64,000 nt of DNA from Geosiphon pyriformis. Lineage: Eukaryota > Glomeromycota > Glomeromycetes > Archaeosporales > Geosiphonaceae. The notes under the pieces were generated by a model that had not been told where the DNA came from, did no database searches, and worked only from the letters and a program-made list of their open reading frames with translations. Numbering within the stretch: the first letter of the stretch is position 1; each line of letters begins with the position of its first letter. Of this stretch, positions 37,638 through 50,429 are shown piece by piece. The stretch spans positions 176,436-240,435 of the forward strand of contig JAAOMT010000219.1 in NCBI GenBank assembly GCA_016748015.1, given 5' to 3'. Made by a program: the position numbers and the translations under genes.

Positions 37638-38438
37638 TGTTACTCATAGAAATATAGGGAATATATATTAGCATAGTTATTAGCCAATCAGAAGTAGACG
37701 TAGTAAAATATGGAATTCCAGGATTCCTCTCAAAGAAATTGCAAAATTTCAGGAATTCCAGAATTCCTGTTGTAAAGAATTGAGGAATTGAGAAATCTCA
37801 ATTATGTATATATAGCAGTAGAATTAGAAGCTGAAAAGACAGACCTCTCAGTTTAGATTTAATCTAAATAACTCTCTAAATTACAATCATCTAATAAATA
37901 ACTATTTGTTATCTCAAATCCATTTCCACTATCAATACTTCATGTTGATAGTAATTGGCACTTAACCACACTGGAACAATAGCTTTTGATCATGACTATT
38001 AATGGAATACTAACTTGCAAATTGCCTTGGCTTATTTTTTTTTTTTTTTATTTTTTTTTTTTTATTTATTTTCTGCTTTGATTTTATTGTTGTTTATTAA
38101 CTCTATTGAGGATTAACGTGCAGGGCATTGACATCAGGATAAACGTGACTGGTAAAAGACCCAGAAATAAGGGTAGAACACTCGATTGAGAATAGCTTAC
38201 CAGGAGGAATACCAGCCATCAAGCTGAGAAAAAAATTGATGAAACTGTGGTTTTGGGAAGCTATGAATAAAACTATTACCATTGAATCTCTGTCTATTAT
38301 ACAAAGAACTTAACCAAACTCTTTGGATACAAAACTTTCAGATACCAAACCTTCAGATCATTGACAATGAAAATAGCTTTGAGCACCAAGTTATGAGTTT
38401 GTTATTTAATCCAACACTAGAAATTGCCACCTGTAACA
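37638..38438 (+). repeat. LTR 1 of Ty3/gypsy composite
   Basis: Begins TGTTACTCATAG and ends CACCTGTAACA, with inverted ends TGTTAC/GTAACA. It contains GGAATTCCAG-type short repeats (37710-37800), a TATATA box at about 37808, and conserved hairpins at 37853-37867 and 37929-37951. It is flanked on the left by TCAT. About 80 percent similar by eye to LTRs 2 and 3. Confidence 0.9.
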
Positions 38439-38439
38439 T

Positions 38440-38458
38440 TTGGTGCTCCCTGTGAGAT
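38440..38458 (+). promoter_or_regulatory. probable primer-binding site
   Basis: TTGGTGCTCCCTGTGAGAT directly follows the LTR. TGGTGCTCCC is the form expected to pair with the 3' ACCA end of a tRNA. Which tRNA is not identified. Confidence 0.55.
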
Positions 38459-38479
38459 ATAATTCTACAGAGAATCAGC

Positions 38480-40233
38480 ACCAACAACCCTATCCAAAAG
38501 TGGCAGAATCAGAAAACATAGGAGCAAACTATTTAGAATTTGTGAAATCCTTATTTCAACATTACTGTTAACACCTGGGATTAAACTATAATCACATATC
38601 CGCAGAATCAGCCTTTAATTTCTATGTCAACGAGAAAATTGCCTACTTATTGAGAACACCAGTAAACACTAAATCAGCAAAAAAAATCTTCTACAGCAAA
38701 TTAATCCAAAATACCAGCTTACCAACAAATCATAATTTTGCATTCATCATCACTAAAATCAACAAAGAAATTGAACATCACACCCAACAAAGATATCCAA
38801 TTATTTACACCAGTAAAAGCAAAAGAAAACTACAAACACCAGCAGTAATACCCAAAAGAATACAACCACTCATTTAGAAGAAAACAAGAATTGAATTACC
38901 AACTGCTCTATCTTATTACTACATACTGGAAAGTACCATCAATATAACATCAATAAATGCATCCACATTAAACGCAATATCAACATTCGGACAATTCCCA
39001 TTTCAAAGTAAACAAAAGAAAACAGATCTACTAGGACCATACAGCGAATATTTTGAAGGATTTAAATCACAATTACCAACACCATCAGAAATTTGATCAC
39101 CGCCACCTCAACTGGACTTTGGAACCACTACCTCATGGGAACTATCTGAAGAAGAAGAGGAAGAAGAATCAGAAAATCAAGAATTTACTTATCAAAACCC
39201 AATCCTTGAAAATCTGGAAATTAAAACTCTAAATATTTAAGCACCACAAAATCAAAACCCTGAAGTAATTAATCAGCACTTACCTCCAGTTATCATCATC
39301 GATCAACCACCAGTGGAATCAATTGGCCAGCCCATTCAAACACCGAACCAACAAAATCAACAACTACTCCCAGTATTGTCTTAATAACAACAACAACTTC
39401 TACCACAGCAACAACAACAAATGGCATATGCACCAATTGCAAAGCTTGACAAATTCACCAGCAAAGAGGACAATGCACAAGGTTGGCTAAATAATGTAGA
39501 AAAAGCCATTGCAGCCAATGGATGGAATGATGCCAGAGCTATGCAAGCCATACCCTATTTTCTCAAGAATACAGTGGATTTATGGTATCAAAGCCTGGTT
39601 GACAAACCCAAAGATTTCAACACCTTCAAACTAGAATTTTTGAAATACTTTAGCAATAACAACAGCATCAACAGATTAGCCAACACTTTCACTACAATTA
39701 AACAAGAAGAAACTGAAGTAGTTATCACATATCTGGGATGCTTCCATAGAAATCTGCGACAAATCCAAGCAATTGATGCTAATTATTTCACAGCACCACA
39801 GATTCTCAATCAATTCATCCATGGCCTGTGCAGTAGCATCCTGCAACACATATGCCCATTGCATCCAGCTACTCTCCAGGACACAATCACACATGCCAGA
39901 GATTTTGAATCTGCCGAATTAGAAGCCAATCACGCCCATGCTGTGAACCTAGTGATAAATGGATCATCTGAATTGGATTCCAAATTGAAACAATTCAGTA
40001 ATTCAATTAATCAGAAATTAGAGGGATACTTAGCTGACAATCGCACAATTTATCAACCACCACAATGATGCAATAATCTAAAAAATGCAAATTATTTCCA
40101 AAATCAGTTGTGTCCATCATTATTATCAACAGCATCTAATCAGCCATGGCAGCCAGAAATACGTGTTTGCCACAACTGTAGTAAACAAGGACACATAAGA
40201 GCAGACTGCAGATTTTATAGCAACAATCCATGA
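38480..40233 (+). pseudogene. gypsy A gag, broken
   Basis: The longest intact part (39421-40068) is a capsid-like protein (AYAPIAKLDKFTSKEDNAQG, DLWYQSLVDKP, FLKYFSNNNSINRLANTF). It is followed after a stop by the zinc knuckle CHNCSKQGHIRADC at about 40170-40211. An upstream part (38650-38877 and a Glu-rich tract near 39150) is in frame with stops between. Packages the element RNA. Confidence 0.8.
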
Positions 40234-40699
40234 TCAGAAAATTAATATCAAAACCCCGATTGCAGATTTCAGACTCAGAATTGCTACCCAAATCAAGACC
40301 AATATCAAACCACTTACCTGCCAATAACGCAGCAACCAATCTATCAACTGCCAGTATATTAACCTCAAATTTATCAACCACAACCACCAGTAATCTATTA
40401 GCTGCAACCCCAAATAATTTATCAGCCTCAACAACCAATTCAAACACCACCCCAAAACCCCACTCAAATGACATCAGGAAGCCCAAGACCTAGAATCACT
40501 CAAAACTGGAGATTGGCAATAGTTGTTCATCAACTAATTTCCAGCTCCTCTCACCAACCATCAGGCTCTTGACAGTGGAATACGAATACTGGTTTCATTC
40601 AAAACCCGAATTCCCAGAACTACTTAAGTCTCCTAGTTACTTCAGAAGACGCCCAAACCAACAAACCAGAACTTAACCAACAGCAACCACTTACCAGCA

Positions 40700-41200
40700 A
40701 CATACCTCCAGCAACCATCACAAATGACAAATTGTTAGCAGTGATTTTTCCATTTGAACTCAAAGAATCATTCAGCACACCATTATTTAGTGGTGCCATC
40801 CTTAAAGAAAAACCAATTACCACTATGTACACTGATGCAAAAGTCGATAAACATGTCATTAAACTCATTCTTAACAGTGGTTCAGCAGGCAGTATTATCA
40901 CAAGACAACTTATGGACCAATTAGGTTGCCGATCATGCTGCTAGTGCATGTATATTCACAGCTGATGGAGTAATCAAAACTCCAATAGGTGAAATAAACA
41001 ACCTACTTATCGAAATTAATGGCATCATGATACCCATCAAAGTCCTTGTGATAGAAGCCACTTAATACCAAGCTCTTGTTAGAAATGATTGGCTATCCAA
41101 AACAAATGCCATACTCGATTGGATGACGCAAAAGCTCCAACTGAGCCAAAACAGTCAACATACTTGGGCAACCAACCAACTCACAGCCACTGATCAAACT
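40700..41200 (+). pseudogene. gypsy A aspartic protease, broken
   Basis: The active-site region reads LILNSGSAGSIITRQL where the family has D-S/T-G, so the catalytic Asp is Asn. A frameshift follows near 40930, after which GVIKTPIGEINNLLIEING and LVRNDWLSK continue in another frame. Confidence 0.7.
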
Positions 41201-41511
41201 TGAGGAGGAAACAAAAAAACCAATATGGGAAGCATATCAGGTTTTGTGGGCCAACATCGACCACAATGAATTGCTGCTCATACTCTCATGGGACGACAAA
41301 GGGAAAAAGAAAGAGAAAGAAGAACTTACCTGGGGAACAAATCAGGGATCTTGGAGTGATCACAGCCAAAGCAAAACAACCACAGAATAGACTTGGGAAG
41401 AGAAAAGAAAAGGAAAAGAACAAGAAGAAAAGCCAGCACAATCTATTACTCCTACATATGTCCCATATTCTACACAACTTCAGGTCACCTACCATTGACC
41501 TAAACTCATAT

Positions 41512-42158
41512 GCATCATGTGCAACAAAAAATTGTCGGTGATGAGTGCATGTTGTGGTAATGATGAAAATTGGCAGACAGCAACACAATACTATTGGTGC
41601 TTATGCATCATTGAACATGATGGCCAACCACCAAAAGTAAAAAAATGGGACAATACGCCATGCTTAGCATGCGAAAAAACACTTCTGGATGAAGGAATGT
41701 GGAATAACATTCCAGGACGAGAAGGAATGTGTGATAAAACATATTAGTACACAATCCTAATAAACGATTGGGTATGAAAAGAAACCTTAATTGATGACGC
41801 ATGGAAACAAGCCTTAAGATATCTGGAAGGCTACCCACATAATGAACATGAGATCTGAAGAATGGCATATGTAATAGCAGAAGGAGCTACAGCTAATAAG
41901 TTACAGGAAATCAAAACCAATCTGTTATTCCTCCCAGAACCAGAATATGTTACAATGTTCAATGTTTTTGGCAATGTTAAGAACAATTCTGAGGAATTCC
42001 ATGAATATTACCAACAACTAGCACCCACAAGAGAAGAACAAGAAGAGTGATTAGCACAGCTAAACACTCGATTATGTGACCACTGTTTAATTCCATGTTA
42101 CTTTCAGTATTGTAATGAGTGTGACCTCATTTACAATCCACCACCACACATAATCTAC
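41512..42158 (+). pseudogene. Cys-rich module between protease and dUTPase
   Basis: Pieces read MCNKKLSVMSACCG, CLCIIEH, PCLACEKTLLDEG, REGMCDK, then after stops MAYVIAEGATANKL and LCDHCLIPCYFQYCNEC. The paired Cys spacing suggests metal binding. A matching C-x2-C-x3-C-x5-C-x2-C motif sits at the same place, before the dUTPase, in the minus-strand element at 63900. Function unknown. Confidence 0.55.
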
Positions 42159-43196
42159 ATGATCTCTAAAAAAGAAGAACTAATCAGCAGCTGCACATCA
42201 AACTCAGAATCAATTTTCAATCCTGATTCAAACTCTGACAAGGATGACGATGAAAACACCAGTTCCAGCTTCATTCAAAATGGCATTAACAACGACAATG
42301 ATTCCAACTCAGATTTAAACTCCGATTTAAGCTACGAACAATATATTGTGCTCCCTGACCTCACCAAGAAGCAGGAACTTAAATGGTTTAGTGATAACAA
42401 TGAAGGTATTATGCCAAAACACATGCATGATACGGATGCTAGATTTGATCTGAGATACCCTGGAAAAGATACCATCAAATTGGAACCATATTCGCACATC
42501 TGCATTGATCTGAAAGTAGCTTTAAAAATTCCAGCAACAACAATGGTTCAACTAGTATTTAGAAGTAGTTTAGCGAAAAGAGAGATAAACATCAGAGAAA
42601 GAATAATTGATGCAGGATATGTAGGAAATATTATTGCTATGCTACAAAATAACTTAAAAAAGGCTTATATCATAGAGCCAAATGAAAAGATAGTACAGGC
42701 AATATTTTTGCCTTTAGTTAAAGTAGCCCAATTAGTGTCAATAGGAAATAGGGAGGAATTAGGGATAACAGCAAGAGGAATACAGGGATTTGGATTAATG
42801 GGTAGAATAGATATACTAGTTAATATAGCAAAAGAAGAAATTGTTAACCAAGGAGAAATTATCCCAATGGGTAAAGCAATTTCCATTCCACCATATGGCC
42901 AGTACATGGTAGAGATAAAACAGGAAGTAAAAGAACAAAATCAGATTTTTGAAGCAGAACCAACCCTTTGTAAATCAGGAAAGATTAGACTCATCAATCT
43001 CCATATATCAGCCAAAGATTACAACCACATCAAAATTCCCATCTATAATAACACAGAAAATATTATAGTAATACCAGCCAAAACCACTATTGAATACTTA
43101 AGCACTGAAATAGAGAATCAACCACCAAGCACCATTCCAGACTTTCTACAGTTTTGTAGATATGTTGATATCATATCACAAATAATATACGGATGA
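42159..43196 (+). CDS. gypsy A dUTPase domain
   Basis: Open 345-codon frame with the trimeric dUTPase motifs in order: DARFDLRYP, RSSLA, IIDAGYVGNI, EKIVQAIF and a degenerate Gly-rich motif 5 (ARGIQGFGLMG). The enzyme hydrolyses dUTP to limit uracil incorporation in element cDNA. The N-terminal 90 residues are acidic and Asn/Ser-rich; about 120 residues follow the dUTPase. It is normally part of a larger polyprotein; here it is isolated by stops on both sides. Confidence 0.85.
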   Translation: MISKKEELISSCTSNSESIFNPDSNSDKDDDENTSSSFIQNGINNDNDSNSDLNSDLSYEQYIVLPDLTKKQELKWFSDNNEGIMPKHMHDTDARFDLRYPGKDTIKLEPYSHICIDLKVALKIPATTMVQLVFRSSLAKREINIRERIIDAGYVGNIIAMLQNNLKKAYIIEPNEKIVQAIFLPLVKVAQLVSIGNREELGITARGIQGFGLMGRIDILVNIAKEEIVNQGEIIPMGKAISIPPYGQYMVEIKQEVKEQNQIFEAEPTLCKSGKIRLINLHISAKDYNHIKIPIYNNTENIIVIPAKTTIEYLSTEIENQPPSTIPDFLQFCRYVDIISQIIYG

Positions 43197-44634
43197 AGCA
43201 AATGTTATTTGCTCCAACCAGAGCAATTGGAACAAATGAACATGGGAAACTTAGACTCACTCCAACATATGCAGCTCAAGATGTTGCTCAACAATTTCAA
43301 TGACATTTTTACCAGTGAAAACGAGTTTGGCTGAACTGACATTATCCAACACCAGATCAAACTGGAGATACGATGCTGATTAAACAAAGAGCATACAGAG
43401 TGCCACCAACCAGCCATGAGATCATCCATCAAAAAATCAATTGAATGCTTGACAACGGGCTAATTCAGCCATTAATGAGTCCATAGTCATCACCAGTAGT
43501 ACTTGTCCATAAGAAAAATAGAAAAATCCGATTCTATGTAGACTACAAAAAATTCAATGGTGTAACTCATAGAGACAGCTATCCAATCCCAAGAATACAA
43601 GAATTGTTTGACGCTTTTGGCGAAAACAAATGGTTCTCAACATTAGACTTGGATAGTAGTTACTGGCAAATAGCCATGAATTCAGCTAACAAGGAAAAGA
43701 TGGCATTCACTATTAGAGAAGGGAATTTCGAATTTGAAGTAATGCCCTTTGGCTTAATCAATGCCCCAGCCATTTTTCAATGACTAATGAAAATCATTTA
43801 TACTGGCTTATTGTGGAAATCAGTAGTTGTATACTTGGATGACACCAATGTATTTTCAAAAACATTTGATGATCATTTTCATCATCTTCAACAAGTGTTT
43901 GAAAGGCTAAGAAGAGCAGGACTAAAGTTAAATGCAACAAAGTGCTTCTTTGGCAAGACAGAACTAAAATTTTTAGGACACATAGTCAGCAAAGATGGCA
44001 TCAAAACAGATCCAAAGAAAATAGAGATAGTAAAAAACTTTCCAGTACCAACCAATGTGACTGAATTGAAATCATTCTTGAGATTCGCAAGCTATTATCA
44101 ACACTTTATAAAGAACTTTTCAAAGATAGCTCAACTGCTCAATAATCTGCAAACCAAAAATACCAAATATGAATGGACAGAAAGTCAACAAGAAGCTTTT
44201 GATATTCTGAAAAAAAAGCTCATTTAAGCTCCAGTACTGATCTACCCAGATCACAACAAACCATTCATTATTACCATCAATGCATTAGGCCAAGCATTAG
44301 GAGCAGTACTATCTCAGAAGGGACCAGACGGCAGAGAACATCCAGTAGCATATGCCAGCCAAGGTCTAACACCAGCCGAAAAGAACTATGAAACACCAGA
44401 ACTAGAACATTTAACAATCTATTGGGCAGTTATGAAGTGGAACAAATACTTGAGCCAAAAGTTTGATATATACACGAATCATAAAGGATTAACATTACTT
44501 CAAAAGCAAGAATTTGATAATGGCCACCAATCCAGATAGAAAATGGCACTCTTATGATATACTTATATTATACACTATAAGAAAAGAAAAAACAATGAAA
44601 ATGCTGATGGTTTGTCACAAATAAGACAAATCTA
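43197..44634 (+). pseudogene. gypsy A reverse transcriptase and RNase H, broken
   Basis: STLDLDSSYWQIAM, VMPFGLINAPA, VVVYLDDTNVF (active site intact), KLNATKCFFGK, LKFLGHIVSKDGI, then RNase H with GREHPVAYASQGL and KNYETPELEHL. Stops such as FQ-stop-LM near 43784 and LI-stop-AP near 44225 fit single transitions from Arg or Gln codons. Confidence 0.85.
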
Positions 44635-44719
44635 AAAACATTTCAACCCAAAAATATAACAAAACCAGAACAATACTCATAAAAATATAACAAAAGATAA
44701 ACACACAAAAATATCAACA

Positions 44720-45960
44720 ACTTTAACATTATATAAATACTCAACAGTTCAAGGAGAAATTATCTCAACCAGAACAAAAGAGAATCAAACAACAATCTAA
44801 ATATTTTATCACTTACCAAAATATACTTTATTGGAAAAATAGAAAAGATTCAGATCAACCAACCAGAGTAATTACAGAACCAGAAAAAGAGACAATATTG
44901 TTTAACATGCACTCAGATCCAACTGCAAGACATTTTCATAAAGAAGCAACCATAAAAAGAACCAGAAAGAGATACTATTGACCATCAATGTATTCAGATA
45001 TCATCTAATATGTGCAAAATTGTGATGCTTGTCAAAGAAGAGGAGGAACAAGACCCAGTGAACCAGTAAGACCAATCAAAGTGGGACAACCATTCAACTG
45101 TATTGGAATTGATTTAGTTGGACCATTAACAATCACCAGCAGAGGAAACAGATACATAGCAGTAGCCATGGACTATCTCACTAAATGGCCAGAGATGAAA
45201 ACAATTCAAAGAGCAGATGCAGAATTTGTTGCCAAATTCGTTCATCAAGAATTGATTTGTCAACATGGATGTCCAAAAGAATTATTATCAGACCAAGGAA
45301 TGCATTTTGTAAACAGAACATTAACAGAATTGAGCCAAAGATTTGGAATTAAGAAACTATTATTATCATTATACCATCTACAAACCAACAGATTAGTCAA
45401 AAGATTCAACAGAACATTGTATAAAACAATAGCTAAGCTCAGCCAAGAAAACCAGAACGATTGAGATTTGTTGATACCATCAGTACTATTTGCTTATTGG
45501 ACAATGAAGCAAAATACTACACAAGCAACACTATTTGAATTAGTATATGGTAGAACAGCAACACTACCAGTGGAAATAGAAGTCAGCACATACCCAACCA
45601 AACCAATAACAGAAGAGAATTTCAAAAATACATTGTTGAAAAGAACATATGATTTAATGAAAACATTAGAAAACAAATGACGAAGAGTAGCTGATAACAT
45701 ACAAAAGTCACAAAAGAAACAAAAAGAAATACATGATAACCAACTACCAGATAAACCAGTTAAATTTAGGATTGGAGACAAAGTATTACTACATCATACC
45801 AAAGCGGAAAAACAATAGAGTAAGAAATTTGACCCCAAATGGGACGGACCATTTCACATAGAAGAAATTCTAGGAAATAGAGCTTACAAATTAAGATTGA
45901 ATAACAAAATCTTGACCAAAGCAGTACATGGAGATTGATTGAAACCATACTACCATATAG
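44720..45960 (+). pseudogene. gypsy A integrase, broken
   Basis: HHCC-type zinc region, then the core GIDLVGPLTI, LTKWPEMK and LLSDQGMHFVNR; the third acidic residue is lost, since HLQTNRLVKRFNRTL has Lys where the family has Glu. The C-terminal part has VFRIGDKV-like KFRIGDKVLLHH and WDGPFHIEEILG. Stops at about 45463, 45679, 45818 and 45938. Confidence 0.82.
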
Positions 45961-46109
45961 TATATAGTATTATTATCCACTAGTAATATTCCACAATTAG
46001 GAGTACAGAAAATACTAGTCTAACTAAATAAGATTCCACGAGATCTGGAACCAATCATTATTATTGACAACAACATATCCAATTGATTGACAAAAGAATA
46101 TATAAGAAC

Positions 46110-46769
46110 ATGGGCGATGTAACAGAAGAGATCAGAAAAATAGAGATTACGGACAATATTCATTCACTAGCCCAACAAATTTTTCAATTAATTCAACACC
46201 AAGAGATGGAAATTACCATCAATTAACAAACTATTTGTTACAAAAATACAGCAAAGATACTACAAAACAAAGCACAGAAAAGACTTGAAAATGTGGTTAA
46301 CAAGATCATAACCAAGATAAAATTGGCCTTGAAAGAACAACAAATGGTCAGATTACACCAAAAACTTACCAGAAAAACTTGGACTTGGTGGATACAACAA
46401 TTTCCAAAAAACTATTGTTATTTTTACTTGGGACAACATGTAAATATCTAGAACTTGTACACCAACAAAACAAAATGGTTATTCGACACCACAATACTGG
46501 AACAACTAGAACAATTTGTGGGAAAGAACAATCTAACCACACAAGCTCGAGCCATTTACTGGCTATATATGGGATTTCAAGACCAACCAGAAATCTTATT
46601 CAACACAGTAATGGATACAGTTACGAGTAATCAATTAGGAAAAATAATTAATGCCCAATTTGAAGAACTACAAAATAAAATAACACAAGTAATACTCAAA
46701 AAAGAAGTTCAAGAAATAATTCAAGAAGGGGAATTAAAAGAATTAGATTTCAATAGAGCTCAATATTAA
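46110..46769 (+). pseudogene. extra ORF downstream of integrase
   Basis: A 219-codon frame with two stops (after EITIN and after HVNI) that look like Gln codons turned to stop. It is charged and helical, with a Trp/Tyr-rich stretch (TWTWWIQQFPKNYCYFYLGQ) and a C-terminal acidic tail ending FNRAQY. The stop codon overlaps the polypurine tract. The same protein is found in copy B. No transmembrane segment or signal peptide is visible. Function unknown. Confidence 0.65.
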
Positions 46770-46782
46770 AAGGAGGGGATAA
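46768..46782 (+). promoter_or_regulatory. polypurine tract of gypsy A
   Basis: AAAAGGAGGGGATAA immediately before LTR 2, the expected plus-strand primer site. The equivalent in copy B is AAAGAGGAGGAAATAA at 52102-52117. Confidence 0.8.
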
Positions 46783-47645
46783 TGTTACTCATAGAATATA
46801 AGAAATATAGTATTATTAGTCAGTAAATATTAGCCAATCAGAGGTAGACGTAGTAAATGTGGAATTCCAGAATTTCTTTTAGAGGAATTGCAGGATTCCA
46901 GGAATTTCAGGATTCTCTGATGAGGAATTGCAAGATTCCAGAATTCCAGGATTCCTCTCATCAGGAATTGCAGGATTTCTGTTGCAAAGAATTGAGGAAT
47001 TGAGGAATCTCAATTATGTATATATAGCAGTAGGATTAGAAGCTGAAAAAACAGACCTCTTAGTTTAGATTTAATCTAAGCAACATCCCAGTTCCCAATC
47101 ATTAAATAAATAATTATTCCATATCTTAACCCACTCTCCACTATCAACACTTCATGTTGATAGTAATTGATACTTAACTACACTGGAACAATAGCTTTTG
47201 ATCACAGCTATTGATAAAATACTAATGTAACAAATTGCCTTGATGTATTTTCTCTATTTTTTTTATTTTATTTTTTCTTTCTTTCTTTGATTTTGTTGTT
47301 GTATACTAATTGATTAAAAAGATTAAGCACTGAGTTATTGACATCAAGGATAGCCTGGTAAAAGACCCAGAAATAAGGATAGGATTTTTATATATTATCA
47401 AATAGCTTACCAGAAGGGCACAACTGCCAGACTAAATCCGGCCACCACGTTAAGAAAAAAATTGGAAAAACTCTTGGAAAGATACATCTACTATTGACAC
47501 TATTGAATCTCTGTCTATTATACAAAGAACTCCATCAAAACCTTCAGATACAACATTTACAGAACATCATCAATGGAAGTAGCTTTTGAGCACCAAGTTA
47601 CGAGTTTGTTATTCAATTCAACAGCAGAAATAATCACCTATAATA
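46783..47645 (+). repeat. LTR 2
   Basis: Starts TGTTACTCATAGAA and ends near CACCTATAATA. Carries the GGAATTC-type repeats (46860-46990), TATATA box and hairpin at 47141-47163. Confidence 0.85.
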
Positions 47646-47648
47646 TCG

Positions 47649-47875
47649 TACCAAGAGAATCATTAACCATCAAGCTGAGCAAGCAATTAATAAAACTACG
47701 GTTTTAGTAAACTACTGATAAACTGTTACCATTGAATCTCTGTCCATTATACAAAGAACTCAATTGGAAAACTTTCAAATAAAATACCTTCAGATTATCA
47801 TCGTCACTAATCGCTTTGAGCACCAAGTTACAGATTTGTTATTCACTTACAATCCCCAAAGAATCACCTGTAACA
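47649..47875 (+). repeat. 3' fragment of another LTR
   Basis: TACCAAGAGAATCATTAACC to CACCTGTAACA repeats the last 230 bp of the LTR directly after LTR 2. It is joined without primer-binding site or gag to reverse-transcriptase sequence, so copy B has lost its 5' half. Confidence 0.8.
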
Positions 47876-50268
47876 CTGAAAAGTGAATGGAGTAACCAAA
47901 GGAAATAGTTACCTAACACCAAAGATTCAAGAACTGTTTGATGCTTTTGGAGAAAAAAAATGGTTCTCAACTTTAGACTTGGACAGCAGTTACTGACAAG
48001 TAGCCATGAAACCAGAAGATAAAAAAAAAACAGCTTTTACAACACAGGAAGGGAATTTTGAGTTCAAAGTCATGCCATTTGGCTTGATGAATGTTTCAGC
48101 AACATTTCAATGACTTATGGAAATTGTTTATACTGGACTACTGTGGAAATCAGTAGTTGTTTACTTAGATAACACCAATGTGTTCTCCAAAACATTTAAT
48201 AATTATTTATATCATTTCCAACAAGTATTTGAAAGACTCAGATAAGCAGAATTAAAATTAAATGCAAACAAATGCTTCTTTGGAAAAACAGAACTCAAGT
48301 TTTTGGGACATGTTGTGAGCAAAAATAGTATCAAAACAAATTCAGATAAGATTGCAATAGTAAAGAACTTTCCAGTACCAACCAATTTAACAGAACTAAG
48401 AGCATTTTTGGGATTCACAGACTATTATCATTGTTTTATCAAGAACTTTTTTAAACTGGCTCAGCCACTCTATCATTTACAAACTAAAAATGTAAAGTAT
48501 AAATGGACAAAAGCCCAACAAAAAATGTTTAACACACTGAAAAAAAAGCTTATTCAAGCTCCAGTATTAATGTATCCAGATTACAGCAAACTATTTATTA
48601 TTACCACCAATGCATCAGGCCAAACATTGAGAACAGTACTATTACAGAAAAGACTAGATAGAAGAAAACATTCAGTAGCTTATGCCAGTAGAAGCTTAAG
48701 TCCAGCAAAAAAAAACTATGAAACACTAGTATTAAAACACTTAGCAATCTATTGGGCAATCATAAAATAGAAAGAATATTTGAGTCAAAAGTTTAATGTA
48801 TACATAGATCATAAAAGATTAACTTCAATCCAGAAACAAGAATTTGCCAGATGATCACCATGCCAGATGGAAAATAGAACTTTTACCATTTAATTATACA
48901 GTACATTATAAAAAAAGAAAAAAAAAATAGAAATGCTGATGGATTGTCACAAATGAAACAAATCTAAAAACATTTCAACCCAAAAATATAACAAAAGATG
49001 AATATACAAAAATACCAACAACTTCAACATTATATAAATACCTAATTGTTTAAGAAAAAATTATCTCAAAAAGAACAAAACAACATAAAACAGCAAGCAA
49101 AATATTTTATCAATCTTCAAAATATACTTTACCAGAAGAATAAAAGAAATCCAGATCAACCAACTAGAGTAATTACAGAACCAGAAAAAGAAACAATATT
49201 GTTTAACATGTATTTAGATCCAACAGCAGAATGTTTTTATAAAGAAGCAGTCATAAAAAAAACCAGAAAAAGATACTATTGGCCATTTATGTATTCAGAT
49301 ATCATCCAATATGTTCAAAATTGTGATGCTTATTAAAGAAGAGAAGAAACAAAACCTAGTGAACCATTGAGACCAATCAAAGTAGAACAACTATTTAACC
49401 ACATCGGAATTAACTTAGTTGAACCAATAACAATTACCAACAGAGACAACAGATATATGGCAATAGCCATGAATTATCTTACAAAATGGCCAAAAGCAAA
49501 AGCCATTTAAAGAGCAAATGCAGAATTTGTTGCTGAATTCATTTATCAAAATTTGATCTGTCAACATGGATATCCAAAAAAATTGCTATTGGATTAAGGA
49601 ACTCACTTTGTGAATAGAACATTAACAGAATTAAGTTAAAGATTTGGGATAAAAAGACCATTATCATCACCATACCATCTACAAACAAATGGGTTAGTTG
49701 AAAGGTTTAACAAAACATTGTGTGAAGCCATTGCCAAAATCAGCCAAAAAAACCAGGATAAATGAAACTTGATTATACCATCAGTATTATTTGCTTATCA
49801 AACAATAAAACAAGACACTACACAAGAAACACTATTTGAATTAGTATACAGTAGAACAGTAACATTACCAGTTGAGATAAAAGTCAAGACATATTCAACA
49901 GAACCAATAACAGAAGAGAATTTTCAAAGAACATTGTTGAAAAGAACATATGACTTAATAGAGACACTAAAAAGCACATGGCAAAAAGTAGCTAATAACA
50001 TCTAAAAGTCACAAGAAAAACAAAAAAAAAGATACAATAACCAACTATCAGAGAAACCAGTTGAATTCAAGATTGGAAACAAAGTATTTTTACATTATAC
50101 AAAAGCGGAAAAACAATGGAGTGGAAAATTTGACCCCAAATAGGACAAACCATTTCACATAGAAGAAATTCTTGGAAATGGAGCTTATAAATTAAGGTTG
50201 AACAACAAAATCTTAACCAAAGCAGCACATGGTGATTGACTGAAACAATATTACTATATAATATCATT
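47876..50268 (+). pseudogene. gypsy B pol (RT, RNase H, integrase), 5'-truncated and broken
   Basis: Begins within the reverse transcriptase (TPKIQELFDAFGEKKWFSTL) and continues through the YLDD-box region (here YLDNTN, Asp to Asn), LGHVVSKNSI, RNase H (SVAYASRSLSPAKKNYE) and integrase. Copy B keeps the third integrase acidic residue (NGLVERFNKTL) that copy A lost, but has more stops. Confidence 0.82.
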
Positions 50269-50429
50269 ATTTATTAGTAATATTCTACAATTAGAAGTAC
50301 AAAAAATACTAGTCAAACCAGATGAGATTTCATGAAATCTAAAACCAATTATAATTATTGAACCAAACACATAAAATTAGACAACCAAAAAAAATATATA
50401 AAGACACAGTATACGTGACAAAAGACAGC

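Noticed and set aside
46110-46769. Envelope-type gene after gypsy integrase
   Set aside because: No signal peptide, glycosylation-rich ectodomain or membrane anchor is visible.
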